64,000 nucleotides of DNA from Rhodocaloribacter litoris. Lineage in GTDB: Bacteria > Bacteroidota > Rhodothermia > Rhodothermales > ISCAR-4553. The stretch covers positions 996,608 through 1,060,607 of the forward strand of contig NZ_CP076718.1 of assembly GCF_011682235.2 (NCBI RefSeq), in the 5' to 3' direction. Position 1 is the first letter of the stretch, and each line of letters starts with the position of its first letter. The notes below the pieces were generated by a model. It did no database searches. It saw only the letters and a list, made by a program, of their open reading frames with translations, and had not been told where the DNA came from. This document shows, piece by piece, positions 25,152-34,229 of this stretch. The position numbers were made by a program, and so were the translations under genes.

Positions 25152-26663
25152 TCAGACACCGGATCGTGCAGGCGACGCTTCCAGGACCGGTCCGCCGGCC
25201 CGCTTCGTTTCGCGCCGGAACTCGCTCCCGTACGCCCTCATCGTGCCGGCCGTCACGTAGGCCAGGCTCAGGACGAGCCAGACAAACAGCCCGTTCCCCC
25301 CGATGGCGAACAGGATGGCTTCCCCCATGTTCACCAGCAGGGCCGCCGTGACCATCCAGGCCAGCGGAAGGGTTCCCCGGATAAAGACCGGCCACAGCAA
25401 CGTGGCGAGAAACAAGACCAGCAGCATCGCACCGGCCACCCCGGTTTCCTCCAGCACGGCGGCCGGCTGAAACCCTTTTTCCACACTGGCGCTGACGGGT
25501 ACCCCGAACGGTCCATACTCCACCCGGGCACCGGCCGGATCGGAAGGCACACCGAGTCCGATGCCCGTCACGGGCGCCCTGCGGAAGTTGTCCATGGAAC
25601 GTTCGATCAGGGCACCCCGGGAATCCTCCAGGGCCGTCGTCACGTCCTGTGCGGCCTCGTCCTTGAGCAGAAACGTCACGATTCCTTCCGAGAGACGAGG
25701 ACCGTAGACGTAGCCGAAGGCCGCCACGGCCAGCACGCCCAGCGCGATCACGGGCAGGTTGAAGGCACGCCGTATGTGCGGCAGCCAGGTGCGGGTTTTG
25801 AGCAGGCCGGCGATCACCACCAGCACCCCGGCCAGTACGAGCGCCAGCATGCCGGTACGCGACTGCGAGAAATAGATGCCGGCCCAGCCGGCGGCGACCG
25901 TCAACCAGAGCAAGGGCGACCGGAGCCGGTCGAAGAGCACCCGGCCGGTCACGTAGGCCGTCAGAATGGCCGTCATCGGCCCGTAGGTCTGCGGGTGGGT
26001 CAGGATCCCCTGAAAGCCGACGCCGTTGCGCGCGTAGGCATACTGGGGCAAAGCGTAGAGGGGCAAACTGCCCAGGATGGTAAAAACGGCCAGCGTGAGC
26101 AACCAGGCCTCCCAGTAACGGGCCAGGTGCCGGGTGCGGTACAGGGCCACGAGACCGGTCCCTACGCCGAGAAAGAAGGAGATCGCCTTGAAAACGGAAA
26201 CGGTCGGCATCCAGCTGACGACCAGTCCCAGGAAGACCAGGGTGACCGTGAGCACCACCAGGGCTCCGAACGCCGGCGGCAGGGCCTCGTCGCTGAAAAG
26301 GCTGTCCCAGATCGTGCGCCCGGCGGCGGCGGCCAGTACCACCCAGCGCAACAGGGAGATGTCCACCGGCACCAGGGCCTTGTTGATCATGATGGCCAGC
26401 GCCAGGATGAACAACGCCTCGACCGTCTGCCGGGCTCCCCGCAAAGCATGCAGCGCTGCGCCAATCAAGACGATCTCACCACCGAACGGCATCACGGCCG
26501 CAAAGGCGGTCAGTCCCACGGCCCAGGCGAGCACATGCCACAACACCGGCGCCGTGCGCCACCGCTGGAGAAGACCAGGCTGCCCCTGCCCGTCCGTGTC
26601 TGGCTCAGGCCGGCCGGAATACGGCACGATCGTGCGTGTGGATGACGGAGAAAATTGTCTCAT
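25152..26663 (-). CDS. O-antigen ligase/polymerase-like membrane protein (Wzy candidate)
   Basis: This protein of about 503 residues has a dozen or so hydrophobic segments and a large periplasmic loop (about residues 335-405) carrying DSRGALIERSMDNF and TGIGLGVPSD. YFSQSRTGMLALVLAG precedes the loop. These fit the Wzy_C/O-antigen ligase family (PF04932), which includes polymerases and WaaL-type ligases. It is the only such protein in the window, so polymerising lipid-linked repeats at the outer face of the membrane is the likely job. The start may instead be a GTG at 26687. Confidence 0.85.
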   Translation of the reverse strand: MRQFSPSSTRTIVPYSGRPEPDTDGQGQPGLLQRWRTAPVLWHVLAWAVGLTAFAAVMPFGGEIVLIGAALHALRGARQTVEALFILALAIMINKALVPVDISLLRWVVLAAAAGRTIWDSLFSDEALPPAFGALVVLTVTLVFLGLVVSWMPTVSVFKAISFFLGVGTGLVALYRTRHLARYWEAWLLTLAVFTILGSLPLYALPQYAYARNGVGFQGILTHPQTYGPMTAILTAYVTGRVLFDRLRSPLLWLTVAAGWAGIYFSQSRTGMLALVLAGVLVVIAGLLKTRTWLPHIRRAFNLPVIALGVLAVAAFGYVYGPRLSEGIVTFLLKDEAAQDVTTALEDSRGALIERSMDNFRRAPVTGIGLGVPSDPAGARVEYGPFGVPVSASVEKGFQPAAVLEETGVAGAMLLVLFLATLLWPVFIRGTLPLAWMVTAALLVNMGEAILFAIGGNGLFVWLVLSLAYVTAGTMRAYGSEFRRETKRAGGPVLEASPARSGV

Positions 26664-26782
26664 GCCGATACGTTCGTTCCCGGACACCCAGCCTTGTCAA
26701 ACACCATACCAGTCACCATGTTCATCTGTACGCACCGCCCGTTCAGTCCACCCCTCCGTCGCTTTGGGACACCACCCAAGCC

Positions 26783-26821
26783 CTTCCCCCTGGCCGCGCC
26801 AGGCGGCCCTGCAGGGGGAAG
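26783..26821. repeat. Strong inverted repeat between the GT4 and polymerase genes
   Basis: CTTCCCCCTG (26783-26792) pairs perfectly with CAGGGGGAAG (26812-26821), and an inner GGCCGC/GCGGCC stem extends it. No T-run follows on either strand, so it is an attenuator-like or mRNA-stability hairpin rather than a clear terminator. Confidence 0.6.
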
Positions 26822-26860
26822 TACCCCGAAGAGGGGATGGGGGTTCATGCCGACCCCACC

Positions 26861-27943
26861 TCAGAGGTGCGCAACGGACACGGGCAAGCTGCCGCCCCCA
26901 AGGGCGACGACGCCCTGCACGAACGTCTCCGCCCAGCGTCCCGGCGTGAACTGCTGCGAGAGCAGGTGGCTGGCCCGGCTCATGGCGAGGCGCTCCGCCG
27001 GGGTCATCCGGGTGAGACGCAGCATCAGAGCGGCCAGATGGTCGGCATCTTTCGGCTCGAAGAGAAAGCCGTTGTACCCGTCCTGGACCAGATGGACCGA
27101 GGCGCCCGAGGCCGTCGAGCAGAGGAGGGGCAGCCCGGCGGCGGCGGCTTCCTGCACGACCACGCCCCACGGCTCACGGCGGCTGGGCAGTACAAACGCG
27201 CCTGCCCCGGCAAAGATCTCCGGGAGCCGGTCCGGCTGGACGAACCCCAGGTCGGTCACCCCCTCCTCCCCTTCGAGAAGCGACGCCAGCTCGCCCGTGC
27301 CGGCACAGTACAGGGCCCACGGCTCGGGCGTCATGGCCCGGTAGCGGCGGTAGGCAGCCAACAGCGTGTCGAGCCCCTTGATGGGGATGTAGCGCCCGAC
27401 GAACAGCAAGACCCGGGGCCGTGCCTGTCCCTCACGGTACACGGCGGCAAAGCGCGCATGGTCACAGGCGTAGATGCCGGTCCAGCACCGGGGCCCGGCA
27501 TACCCCAGACGACGCGCCAGCTGGCGTTGCCGCTCGCCCGAGACCCACAGCACATCGATGGCGGGGTGCAGGTACCAGGGCGCTACCACGGACGCCATCC
27601 GCTGGCGCAGCGAGCCGGTCCATTGCGTATCACAGCCCGCAATCACCGGGATGCCATCCTTTCGCATCGCCCGGGCCACCGCCAGGTAGTCGCGGTCGAA
27701 CCACCCGGCCATGAACAGCACATCCGGGCGGAAATCCCGGATCTTCTCCAGCATCTCCGCACGGGAAAGGGTGTGCCGGTCGTACAACCGGTCGATCCAG
27801 GCGAAGAGCGAGGGGTCGTAGGGTGCATCGGGGGCCGGCGCATGGCGAACGACCAGCAACGTCCCACCGGTTCGCGCCCGGAGCGCCTGCAAACACGCCG
27901 ACATGTACCCCGAAAGCCGGGAGAAAAGGACGGCTACCCGCAT
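26861..27943 (-). CDS. Family 4 glycosyltransferase
   Basis: This 360-residue GT4 enzyme starts at the ATG at 27943 and shares one base with the previous stop (TGATG). It has VRVLLFVGRYIPIKGLDTLL in outline, VLPSRREPWGVVVQEAAAAG as the donor-site motif, and QDGYNGFLFEPKD. The N-terminal acceptor domain is shorter than in most GT4 proteins. It is the third of three consecutive GT4 genes. Confidence 0.88.
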   Translation of the reverse strand: MRVAVLFSRLSGYMSACLQALRARTGGTLLVVRHAPAPDAPYDPSLFAWIDRLYDRHTLSRAEMLEKIRDFRPDVLFMAGWFDRDYLAVARAMRKDGIPVIAGCDTQWTGSLRQRMASVVAPWYLHPAIDVLWVSGERQRQLARRLGYAGPRCWTGIYACDHARFAAVYREGQARPRVLLFVGRYIPIKGLDTLLAAYRRYRAMTPEPWALYCAGTGELASLLEGEEGVTDLGFVQPDRLPEIFAGAGAFVLPSRREPWGVVVQEAAAAGLPLLCSTASGASVHLVQDGYNGFLFEPKDADHLAALMLRLTRMTPAERLAMSRASHLLSQQFTPGRWAETFVQGVVALGGGSLPVSVAHL

Positions 27944-29136
27944 CAACGAACCCCCACGGCTTGTCCCAGTAACTGCCGGTAGACCGAGAGCGTGATCTCC
28001 GCGTTCCGCTCCCAGCTGTAGTGCCGTTCATACGCTTCGAAGGCATGGGCATGGCCGGCGGCCAGCCGCTCGTTCATCCGCCGGATCCCCTCCACCAGGG
28101 CCTCCACCGTATCGCCGGGCGCCACGACGCCGATGTCGCACGTCTCGACCGTCTCACGCAGCACGGGCGCCGAGCTCACGAGGACGGGACGCCGGTAGTG
28201 CGCCGCCACATTGAGAACACCGCTCTGCGAGGTGAAGTCCTCCCGGTAGGGCAGGGCCACCCAGTCCGATGCCACGAACAGCTCACCCACCTCCTCTTCT
28301 TCGATGAACCGATCCAGGAACATGACCCGGCGTTCCAGGCCGAGTTGCCGGGCCCTTTTCCGATAAAAAGGCCCGTCCCGGTGCCGCGAGGAAGAAGCCC
28401 CCGCCACCAGCAGGTACAGGTGATCGCCCGCCCGTGCCATCGCTTCGAGGAAGCCGTCCAGGTTTTTCTCATCGCGGAGCTGGCCGAAGAACAGGGCCAC
28501 GGGCCGGTCGGCGGGCAACCCCAGACCAGCCCGGATCTCCTCCCGTGCCCGTCTCACCGGCCGGTGAGGGTAGGGCCCGTGCGGCACCACATGGATCCGC
28601 TCCGGTGCGACCCCGGCGAAATCGATCAGCTCCCGTTCCTGGTAGCGGGAATGCACGAACAGGGCGTCCGCGCGGCGATAGAATGCCTGCAATTGCCGCT
28701 CCTCCCAGCCCCGGTGCAGGATCGGCTTCTGTCGCCGGATGTCGTGGGCCGAAAGCACCACCGGCACGCCGCTCTCATCGAGGGCACGGCGCCACAGGGG
28801 AAAGGTCAGGTGGTTGACGTTGGCCAGATGCAGCACATCGATCCCCTGTGCCCGCACGTAATCGATGGCCCGCCGCGGGTTGACGAACTGCCCGATCACA
28901 AAATTGGCCCGCCGCAGAACCGGTACCGGATGAGAGAGGGTCCACAACCCTTCCCATGCCCGGTACGAAGGATCCCGCTTCCACTCGAAGTCGGGGCTGC
29001 ACAGCACCTCCACCTCGACCCCGGCGTGCCGGCCCAGCGCCCGCATCAACTCGTGCGTGTAGCGGCCGATCCCGCCGCTCGGGAAGAACACGTAGAAGCC
29101 AACCCGAAGGCGGGAAACCGCCGGGGGCTCAGACAT
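27943..29136 (-). CDS. Family 4 glycosyltransferase
   Basis: Starting at the ATG at 29136 (MSEPPAVSRLRVGFYVFF) gives 397 residues and an 8-base overlap with the upstream GT4. It has PSGGIGRYTHELMRALG, HVVPHGPYPHRP, LFFGQLRDEKNLDGFLEAM and VALPYREDFTSQSGVLNVA. This is GT4-like, but the usual Ex7E segment is altered, with S-Q-S-G around it. That variant is known in GT4 subgroups acting on membrane-bound intermediates. The sugar is unknown. Confidence 0.87.
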   Translation of the reverse strand: MSEPPAVSRLRVGFYVFFPSGGIGRYTHELMRALGRHAGVEVEVLCSPDFEWKRDPSYRAWEGLWTLSHPVPVLRRANFVIGQFVNPRRAIDYVRAQGIDVLHLANVNHLTFPLWRRALDESGVPVVLSAHDIRRQKPILHRGWEERQLQAFYRRADALFVHSRYQERELIDFAGVAPERIHVVPHGPYPHRPVRRAREEIRAGLGLPADRPVALFFGQLRDEKNLDGFLEAMARAGDHLYLLVAGASSSRHRDGPFYRKRARQLGLERRVMFLDRFIEEEEVGELFVASDWVALPYREDFTSQSGVLNVAAHYRRPVLVSSAPVLRETVETCDIGVVAPGDTVEALVEGIRRMNERLAAGHAHAFEAYERHYSWERNAEITLSVYRQLLGQAVGVR

Positions 29137-30322
29137 GGACAGACCGTGTTGCAATGACTTTTCGATACGTCTCCTCCAGGACAGCCACATGTCGTTCGGG
29201 AAGAAAGCGCTCGCGAATCAGTTCGATGCCGCGCCGGCCGAACGCCACCAGGCGCGCCTCGTCGTCGAGCAGGTGCCGCACGGCCTCCGCAATAGCCCGG
29301 CCGTCTTTCGGCGGCACGCGGTAGCCCGTCTCGCCGTCGAGGCACCACTCGGCGGTACCGCCCAGGGCGGAGGCCACCACCGGCACGCCGCGGGCCAGCG
29401 CCTCCAGCCCCACGATGCCGAGCGTCTCGGGCCAGAGCGAGGGGAAGACGAAGACGGACGTCTCGTCGAGCAGCCGCTCCACCTCCTCGCGCGAGGCCCA
29501 TCCCCGCAGCTCCAGCCGGTCCGCACACCCGTGCCGCGCGGCCAGGTTCCGCATGGCCTCTTCCCCGCCCTCACCCAGGTTGCCCACCATCACGCCGCGG
29601 ACCTCCGGCGGCAGCAGCCCCAGCGCCTCGACGAAGTACTCCTGCCCCTTGTTCGGCGCGATGCGGCCCAGGAACGTGATCGTCGGCCGGGCCGGCACGG
29701 GCCGGGGCGCTTCGGACGGCGGCACCGGGCAGAAGTACGGCAGCACCGTGATCCGCTCCGGCGGGAACCCGGCCTGCACGTAGCGCTCCTTCGCCCCGTG
29801 GCTCGGCGCGATGACCCGGGCCAGACGCCCGCCGTGCCGGATGGCCCACGTCGCCCGCCGGTAGAACGCCAGCGCATAATGCGGGCGGGGCGTCAGGCAA
29901 TGCTTGCGGAGCGTCGTCGTGAAGCAGCCCGGCCCGCAGGTGCGGAAGCACGTCTCGCGCGTGCGCTTGTAGAAAAACGTGTTCGCCGGGCAGACCCAGC
30001 GGTAGTCGTGCGTGGTCAGCACCGTGGGGCCGTAGTCCAGGCAGGCCGCCAGCACCCCCTCGTTCTGCACGTTGTGCACGTGGATGAGGTCCGGCCGCTC
30101 GCGGCGCAGCACGTCCGCCACCTCCGCCTGCGCCTGACGGGCCGCCCGCGCCTGCCGGATGGCCGGCACCCGCACCGACGCCGGCCACAGAGCCGGGTCG
30201 CCGTCGCCGTAGAGCACCCGGCAGGAGTGCCCCCGCGCCTCCAGCATGGGCATGAGGGCGAACAGATACGTCTCCACCCCGCCCTTCCGCGCCAGGTGCT
30301 CGTTGATGTGGAGAATGGTCAC
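29129..30322 (-). CDS. Family 4 glycosyltransferase with cysteine cluster
   Basis: This 397-residue protein begins at a GTG (30322; MTILHINEHLARKGGVETYL). The donor site includes ITFLGRIAPNKGQEYFVEAL and FPSLWPETLGIVGLEALARG. A cysteine-containing stretch (WVCPANTFFYKRTRETCF, then RTCGPGC and KHC) around residues 108-140 is a recurring feature in a GT4 subfamily and may bind a metal. It overlaps the next GT4 gene. Confidence 0.9.
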   Translation of the reverse strand: MTILHINEHLARKGGVETYLFALMPMLEARGHSCRVLYGDGDPALWPASVRVPAIRQARAARQAQAEVADVLRRERPDLIHVHNVQNEGVLAACLDYGPTVLTTHDYRWVCPANTFFYKRTRETCFRTCGPGCFTTTLRKHCLTPRPHYALAFYRRATWAIRHGGRLARVIAPSHGAKERYVQAGFPPERITVLPYFCPVPPSEAPRPVPARPTITFLGRIAPNKGQEYFVEALGLLPPEVRGVMVGNLGEGGEEAMRNLAARHGCADRLELRGWASREEVERLLDETSVFVFPSLWPETLGIVGLEALARGVPVVASALGGTAEWCLDGETGYRVPPKDGRAIAEAVRHLLDDEARLVAFGRRGIELIRERFLPERHVAVLEETYRKVIATRSVHV

Positions 30323-30380
30323 GGCGATGTACGATCCCTCAAGATGCGTTCGTCTTCCATACAGCAGTTCATAAGCCCGG

Positions 30381-31293
30381 TCAGAAACGAAGCAGGTCGC
30401 GATCCTCCGGCGCCACGTAACGGTCGAGAAACGGATCGAGCCAGTGGCTCACCAGGTCCCGCAACCGATCGATCTCCGCATGCGACACGAGCGCGTCCGG
30501 AAGGCCGATGCCGGTAATCGCACGCACGAGATGCCCTTTCATGCCGGAACGACCCACCTGAGCCCGCAACCGGGCCGGCCAGCCACGTCGTCGCTGCGTA
30601 TCGCCGGCCCACCACGTCAGGCGGTTGATGCGGCGCATCATCTCGATCTGGAGATCCGGTGGTGAGACGTTCGCCGGCTTGTCCACGAAGTCACGCAACG
30701 GCTCGAAATCGGCCCCGATCACCCCGCAGAAGTCGGCCTCCAGCCCCGGATCCACCTTCACCTTGTCGAACAGCCGCAGGTGCACTCGTTCCGGTCCCAG
30801 TACGGTGGCCCAGCGATCCACCAGCGCCCCATAGTCCAGCCGACCGGCTTGCTCGCTCACAAAGGTCCCGAAGCTCTTCCGGTATGTGCCCATCTTGATA
30901 CGCTGCTTGTAGGAAGAGTGCATGTAGCCCAGCGGATTGCGCACATAGATCAGCACATGGAGATCATGAGGTGCGAGACAGGTCTTCACTTGACCGATAC
31001 GGGCTACATCAAGGCCATCAAAGGCATCCGCCGGACCAGGCTTCCAGTTCGTTTGCAAGCTGGTGCCAGGCTTCGTCTGTTTTTACCCCATGCTTGCCCA
31101 ATAACGACCAGGCGAGTTCGTGATGGCCGGCCGATACAACTCCTTTCCTATCGGGACGTCCGGAACGCGGATAAAGCACGCCCTGCTCAGCCAATAAGAC
31201 CTGGGTCTTCGCCAGAAAAACTTGCAGGGAGGTAGATCCTGTTTTGTGCGTACCGGCATGAACAAAAACTTTCTTCACGACCGGGACAACCAT
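30381..31293 (-). pseudogene. Sulfotransferase gene broken by a frameshift
   Basis: The 5' part, from the ATG at 31293, encodes KVFVHAGTHKTGSTSLQVFL (PAPS loop) and runs to a stop at 31018. The rest of the same enzyme continues in another frame: DAFDGLDVARIGQVK, LHVLIYVRNPLGYMHSSYKQ (second binding site) and a complete C-terminus ending at 30381. Comparison with the intact relative at 35064 shows that several residues, of the VVISCEGF type, are missing at the break near 31030-31050. This suggests a small out-of-frame deletion rather than a single-base error. Together the parts would make about 300 residues. Confidence 0.82.
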
Positions 31294-32210
31294 TCAATTT
31301 GCCTCAAGTACGATTGCCAGCATACGGTATCGTTCGTCCGCGACCCCAGTCGCCCGATCAACCCACCAACATCCCTCGCGGCCTGCAACACGACGTCCGG
31401 CGGCTGCGACGAGGGCGTGCGCAACAGTCCCCGGATCAGCCGGTGCGGTACTTCGTGCCCAAAAAAGCGTGCCAGTTCCAGCCAGCGCGGCCGCCGGTCC
31501 TCGCGGAGTCGATAGATGAGCCGGTTGCGTAGCAGGAGCCGCATCCGCCGGCGCTCCTTCTCCGGCGTGTCGGTGGTGGAGCCGGAGAAATGCCGCACAC
31601 GGGCCGACGGCACGAAGGCGATCCGGTAACCGGCCCGCCGGATGCGCCGGCACAGGTCGTAGTCCTCGTAATAGCTGCCGTAGATGGGGTCGAACGGCCC
31701 GACCTGGCGCAGGACGGGAGTCCGCACGAGCAACGCCGGGGCCGGCGCCACCTCCACCTCCCAACCGGCCGCGTCCGGCTCCTCGTCCAGCCGGCGGCGT
31801 TGCGCTTCGCTCAGGCAGGCCGTGAAGCTCGGGTCCCAGCCGTCGTCATCGTACGTGCGGATCAGCGGCGAGACGGCCCCCAGCGAAGGATCGCCCGCCA
31901 GTGCTTCCAGGCAGCGGTCGATCCATCCCGGCGGGCTGATGGTGTCCTGGTTCAGAAACAGCACCACCTCTTCCAGATGCCCGGCCCTGGTGAGGGCGAA
32001 GTTGTTGGCCTCGGCGAAGCCCAGCGGTCGCGGCGTGGTCAGGATCTCGGCCTTGAAAGGCGAAAGGTCCTGCTCATACAACACGGTATTGCCGCTGTTA
32101 TCCACCAGCACCAGGTGCATCCGCCGCGCCGATGCCCCCGCCAGCGACGCCAGGCACGCCGGCAGCCACCGGTCGGCGTGATAGGCGATGAGGATGATGG
32201 AGGCGCTCAT
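31275..32210 (-). CDS. Family 2 glycosyltransferase (rhamnosyltransferase-like)
   Basis: Starting at the ATG at 32210 (MSASIILIAYHADRWLPACL) gives 311 residues. It has LVLVDNSGNT, PLGFAEANNFAL, VLFLNQDTISPPGWID, and FDPIYGSYYEDYDLCRRIRRAGYRI in outline, with the ED-x-DL catalytic motif of the WbbL-type GT2 group. Its 3' end overlaps the broken sulfotransferase start by about 19 bases. The donor is often dTDP-rhamnose in this group, but no rhamnose genes are in the window. Confidence 0.9.
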   Translation of the reverse strand: MSASIILIAYHADRWLPACLASLAGASARRMHLVLVDNSGNTVLYEQDLSPFKAEILTTPRPLGFAEANNFALTRAGHLEEVVLFLNQDTISPPGWIDRCLEALAGDPSLGAVSPLIRTYDDDGWDPSFTACLSEAQRRRLDEEPDAAGWEVEVAPAPALLVRTPVLRQVGPFDPIYGSYYEDYDLCRRIRRAGYRIAFVPSARVRHFSGSTTDTPEKERRRMRLLLRNRLIYRLREDRRPRWLELARFFGHEVPHRLIRGLLRTPSSQPPDVVLQAARDVGGLIGRLGSRTNDTVCWQSYLRQIEWLSRS

Positions 32211-32239
32211 AATGTCCTTTATGGCGGGTTGCTCGATGT

Positions 32240-33052
32240 CTAAGATTCCCTGCCGGGGACCGGAGCCGCCACGCCGGAACCTGTACCGGCAGACCCGAGC
32301 CACCGCATCGGCATAGTGATGCGACATCCATCGAAGGTATAACCCATATACTCCAGCTCGGCGGCATACAGGTGTTCGATGAGCCGGCGACTGAAGGTGT
32401 TATAATACTCCGTGTAGGCCCGCTTTCCGGGCGTAAGATTCTTTCTGGGCAGATGCACCGGCCCGGTAACCCCCTGGTGTTGCAGCACGGCATTCAACCC
32501 AACCTCCAGTTGCTCCTGCCGCAACACAACGTTCACCTTTTCCAGCATCGGAAAGAGGTGGTTCAAAAAGCGGGGTCCATCCGAATGGACCGGCTTGCGG
32601 TCGCCAAGCCGCCGGCGCAGAACGGCCCACACGACCCACGTGTTGAAGCCGATGCCCCGTATGATACGCACCCGGCGCCGTTTCCGCTTTTCCTCCCGCT
32701 CGATCCGCTGCTGTTCTCGTTCGACGTCGGCCTCGCTCAACCCCTCTCGCTGTCTTCGCCGTTCGAGGTCACGACGACGGAACGCAAAGTATTCGTCGAT
32801 CCATACACCGTTCAAACGCTGGTAGTACGTCACGAGCCGGTCGAAGGGATTGCGCACGTTGGCAACGACCAGCAGCCGCTCCACTTCAGACGAAGACAGC
32901 ACTCCGCTTGCCAGCAACCGAGGGACGTCATCGTGCTTCCGCCCGACGTCTTCGCCATCGAACTGTTTTTTGAGGATCTGTCCTACGACGCTGCACCCGG
33001 TAGCCGGAACCTGCACGTACAGGAGGTTGAGGTTTCTACAGAGAATGGCCAT
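32240..33052 (-). CDS. Sulfotransferase family 2-like protein
   Basis: Starting at the ATG at 33052 (MAILCRNLNLLYVQVPATGC) gives 270 residues. The PAPS-loop equivalent is YVQVPATGCSVVGQIL, where the usual K-T/A-A/G is replaced by A-T-G-C. The second site is VVANVRNPFDRLVTYYQRLN. A highly charged R/E-rich helix (about residues 105-140) is inserted between the core elements. The C-terminus ELEYMGYTFDG is typical of Sulfotransfer_2. Its 5' end overlaps the upstream GT4 gene by 17 bases. The altered loop lysine leaves activity less certain. Confidence 0.8.
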   Translation of the reverse strand: MAILCRNLNLLYVQVPATGCSVVGQILKKQFDGEDVGRKHDDVPRLLASGVLSSSEVERLLVVANVRNPFDRLVTYYQRLNGVWIDEYFAFRRRDLERRRQREGLSEADVEREQQRIEREEKRKRRRVRIIRGIGFNTWVVWAVLRRRLGDRKPVHSDGPRFLNHLFPMLEKVNVVLRQEQLEVGLNAVLQHQGVTGPVHLPRKNLTPGKRAYTEYYNTFSRRLIEHLYAAELEYMGYTFDGCRITMPMRWLGSAGTGSGVAAPVPGRES

Positions 33053-34229
33053 CGGTGTTGCCTCCTGTTTGGGAAACGAGGTCTCCGAGGCGGGTCTGGT
33101 ATACCCGCTCATGAAACCGCTCGCAGGCATCCCGGCGGGCCGCCTCCACCAGACGCGCGCGCAGATCGGCGTCCCCGAGCAGGCGGTCGAGGGCCGATGC
33201 CAGCGCGGTGTGATCGCCGTACGGCACCAGCAGCCCCGTCTCCTCATGACGCACGATCTCCCGGATGCCTCCGACGGCCGTGGCGACGACCGGCGTGCCC
33301 ACCGCCATCGCCTCGATCACCGTCCGGCCGAACGGCTCGGCCCGCGATGGCACGCAGACGACATCGCAGGCCCGGTAGAAGGCCGGCATGTTGGCGATGC
33401 TGCCCAGGAACCGGGTGCGCCCGGCTAGCCCCAGCTCCTGCACCCGGGCCTGCAGGGCTTGCTCGTACGCCTCTGCGCCGTGCCCGGTGATCGCCAGCGT
33501 CAGCGACGGATACCGGGCGGCAAGGGACGCGACGGCCTCGAAAAAGAATGTATGCCCCTTCATGGGACGCAGCGTACCCGGTACCCCGAGTATCAGGCCG
33601 TTTTCCGGTAACCGAAGCACCCGGCGCGCCTCACCCCTGGTGCGCTCCTCCTCAAAGAACCGCCGCCCCGCGGCATTGGGCACAAGGGTCACCTGCTCCG
33701 CCGCCGCGCCCAGCAAGTTCTCTGCGATGGCCCGGGAAGGCGCCACGAGCCGATCCGGCAGACGGGCGATGATCCGCCGGACGAGCGGTTTCAAAAGGAC
33801 TGGCGCATGCATCTCGCCACCGACATCGGCGAACAACTCGCGCAGGTGCCAGACGACCGGCACCCCGGCCCGCCGCGCTGCCACCACAGCCGCCAGGCTC
33901 ACGACGCTGTTGACGTAGACGACGTCTGGCCGCACCTGCGCGATGCACCGGTCGAAGGCTCTCGCCCGCCGGTATTCGGTAATCGCGTCTTTCATGAACC
34001 TTGCCGGATGCGCCCGGCGTAGCCAGTTCTTGTGCGGCACCACGGACGTTGCGTGTCCGCGCTCGGCATAGACAGCCTCCATCGGACCGGGATGTCCGAA
34101 GACCACGTGCACCCACCAGCCGGCGTCCCGCAACCCGTCGGCCAGCAGCAGACCGCTGAAGGTGGAGCCGTCCCGCGACGCGCTGTGCTGCACCAGCAGC
34201 ACCCGCCCTGCCGGATCAGGTCTCGTCAC
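33036..34229 (-). CDS. Family 4 glycosyltransferase
   Basis: Starting at the GTG at 34229 (VTRPDPAGRVLLVQHSAS) gives 397 residues. It has FSGLLLADGLRDAGW, VVWHLRELFADVGGE, GVPGTLRPMKGHTFFFEAVA, and CVPSRAEPFGRTVIEAMAVG, a typical GT4 donor site. The start overlaps the preceding stop by 14 bases. The frame is open further upstream to 34298 but without family similarity. Confidence 0.88.
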   Translation of the reverse strand: MTRPDPAGRVLLVQHSASRDGSTFSGLLLADGLRDAGWWVHVVFGHPGPMEAVYAERGHATSVVPHKNWLRRAHPARFMKDAITEYRRARAFDRCIAQVRPDVVYVNSVVSLAAVVAARRAGVPVVWHLRELFADVGGEMHAPVLLKPLVRRIIARLPDRLVAPSRAIAENLLGAAAEQVTLVPNAAGRRFFEEERTRGEARRVLRLPENGLILGVPGTLRPMKGHTFFFEAVASLAARYPSLTLAITGHGAEAYEQALQARVQELGLAGRTRFLGSIANMPAFYRACDVVCVPSRAEPFGRTVIEAMAVGTPVVATAVGGIREIVRHEETGLLVPYGDHTALASALDRLLGDADLRARLVEAARRDACERFHERVYQTRLGDLVSQTGGNTDGHSL

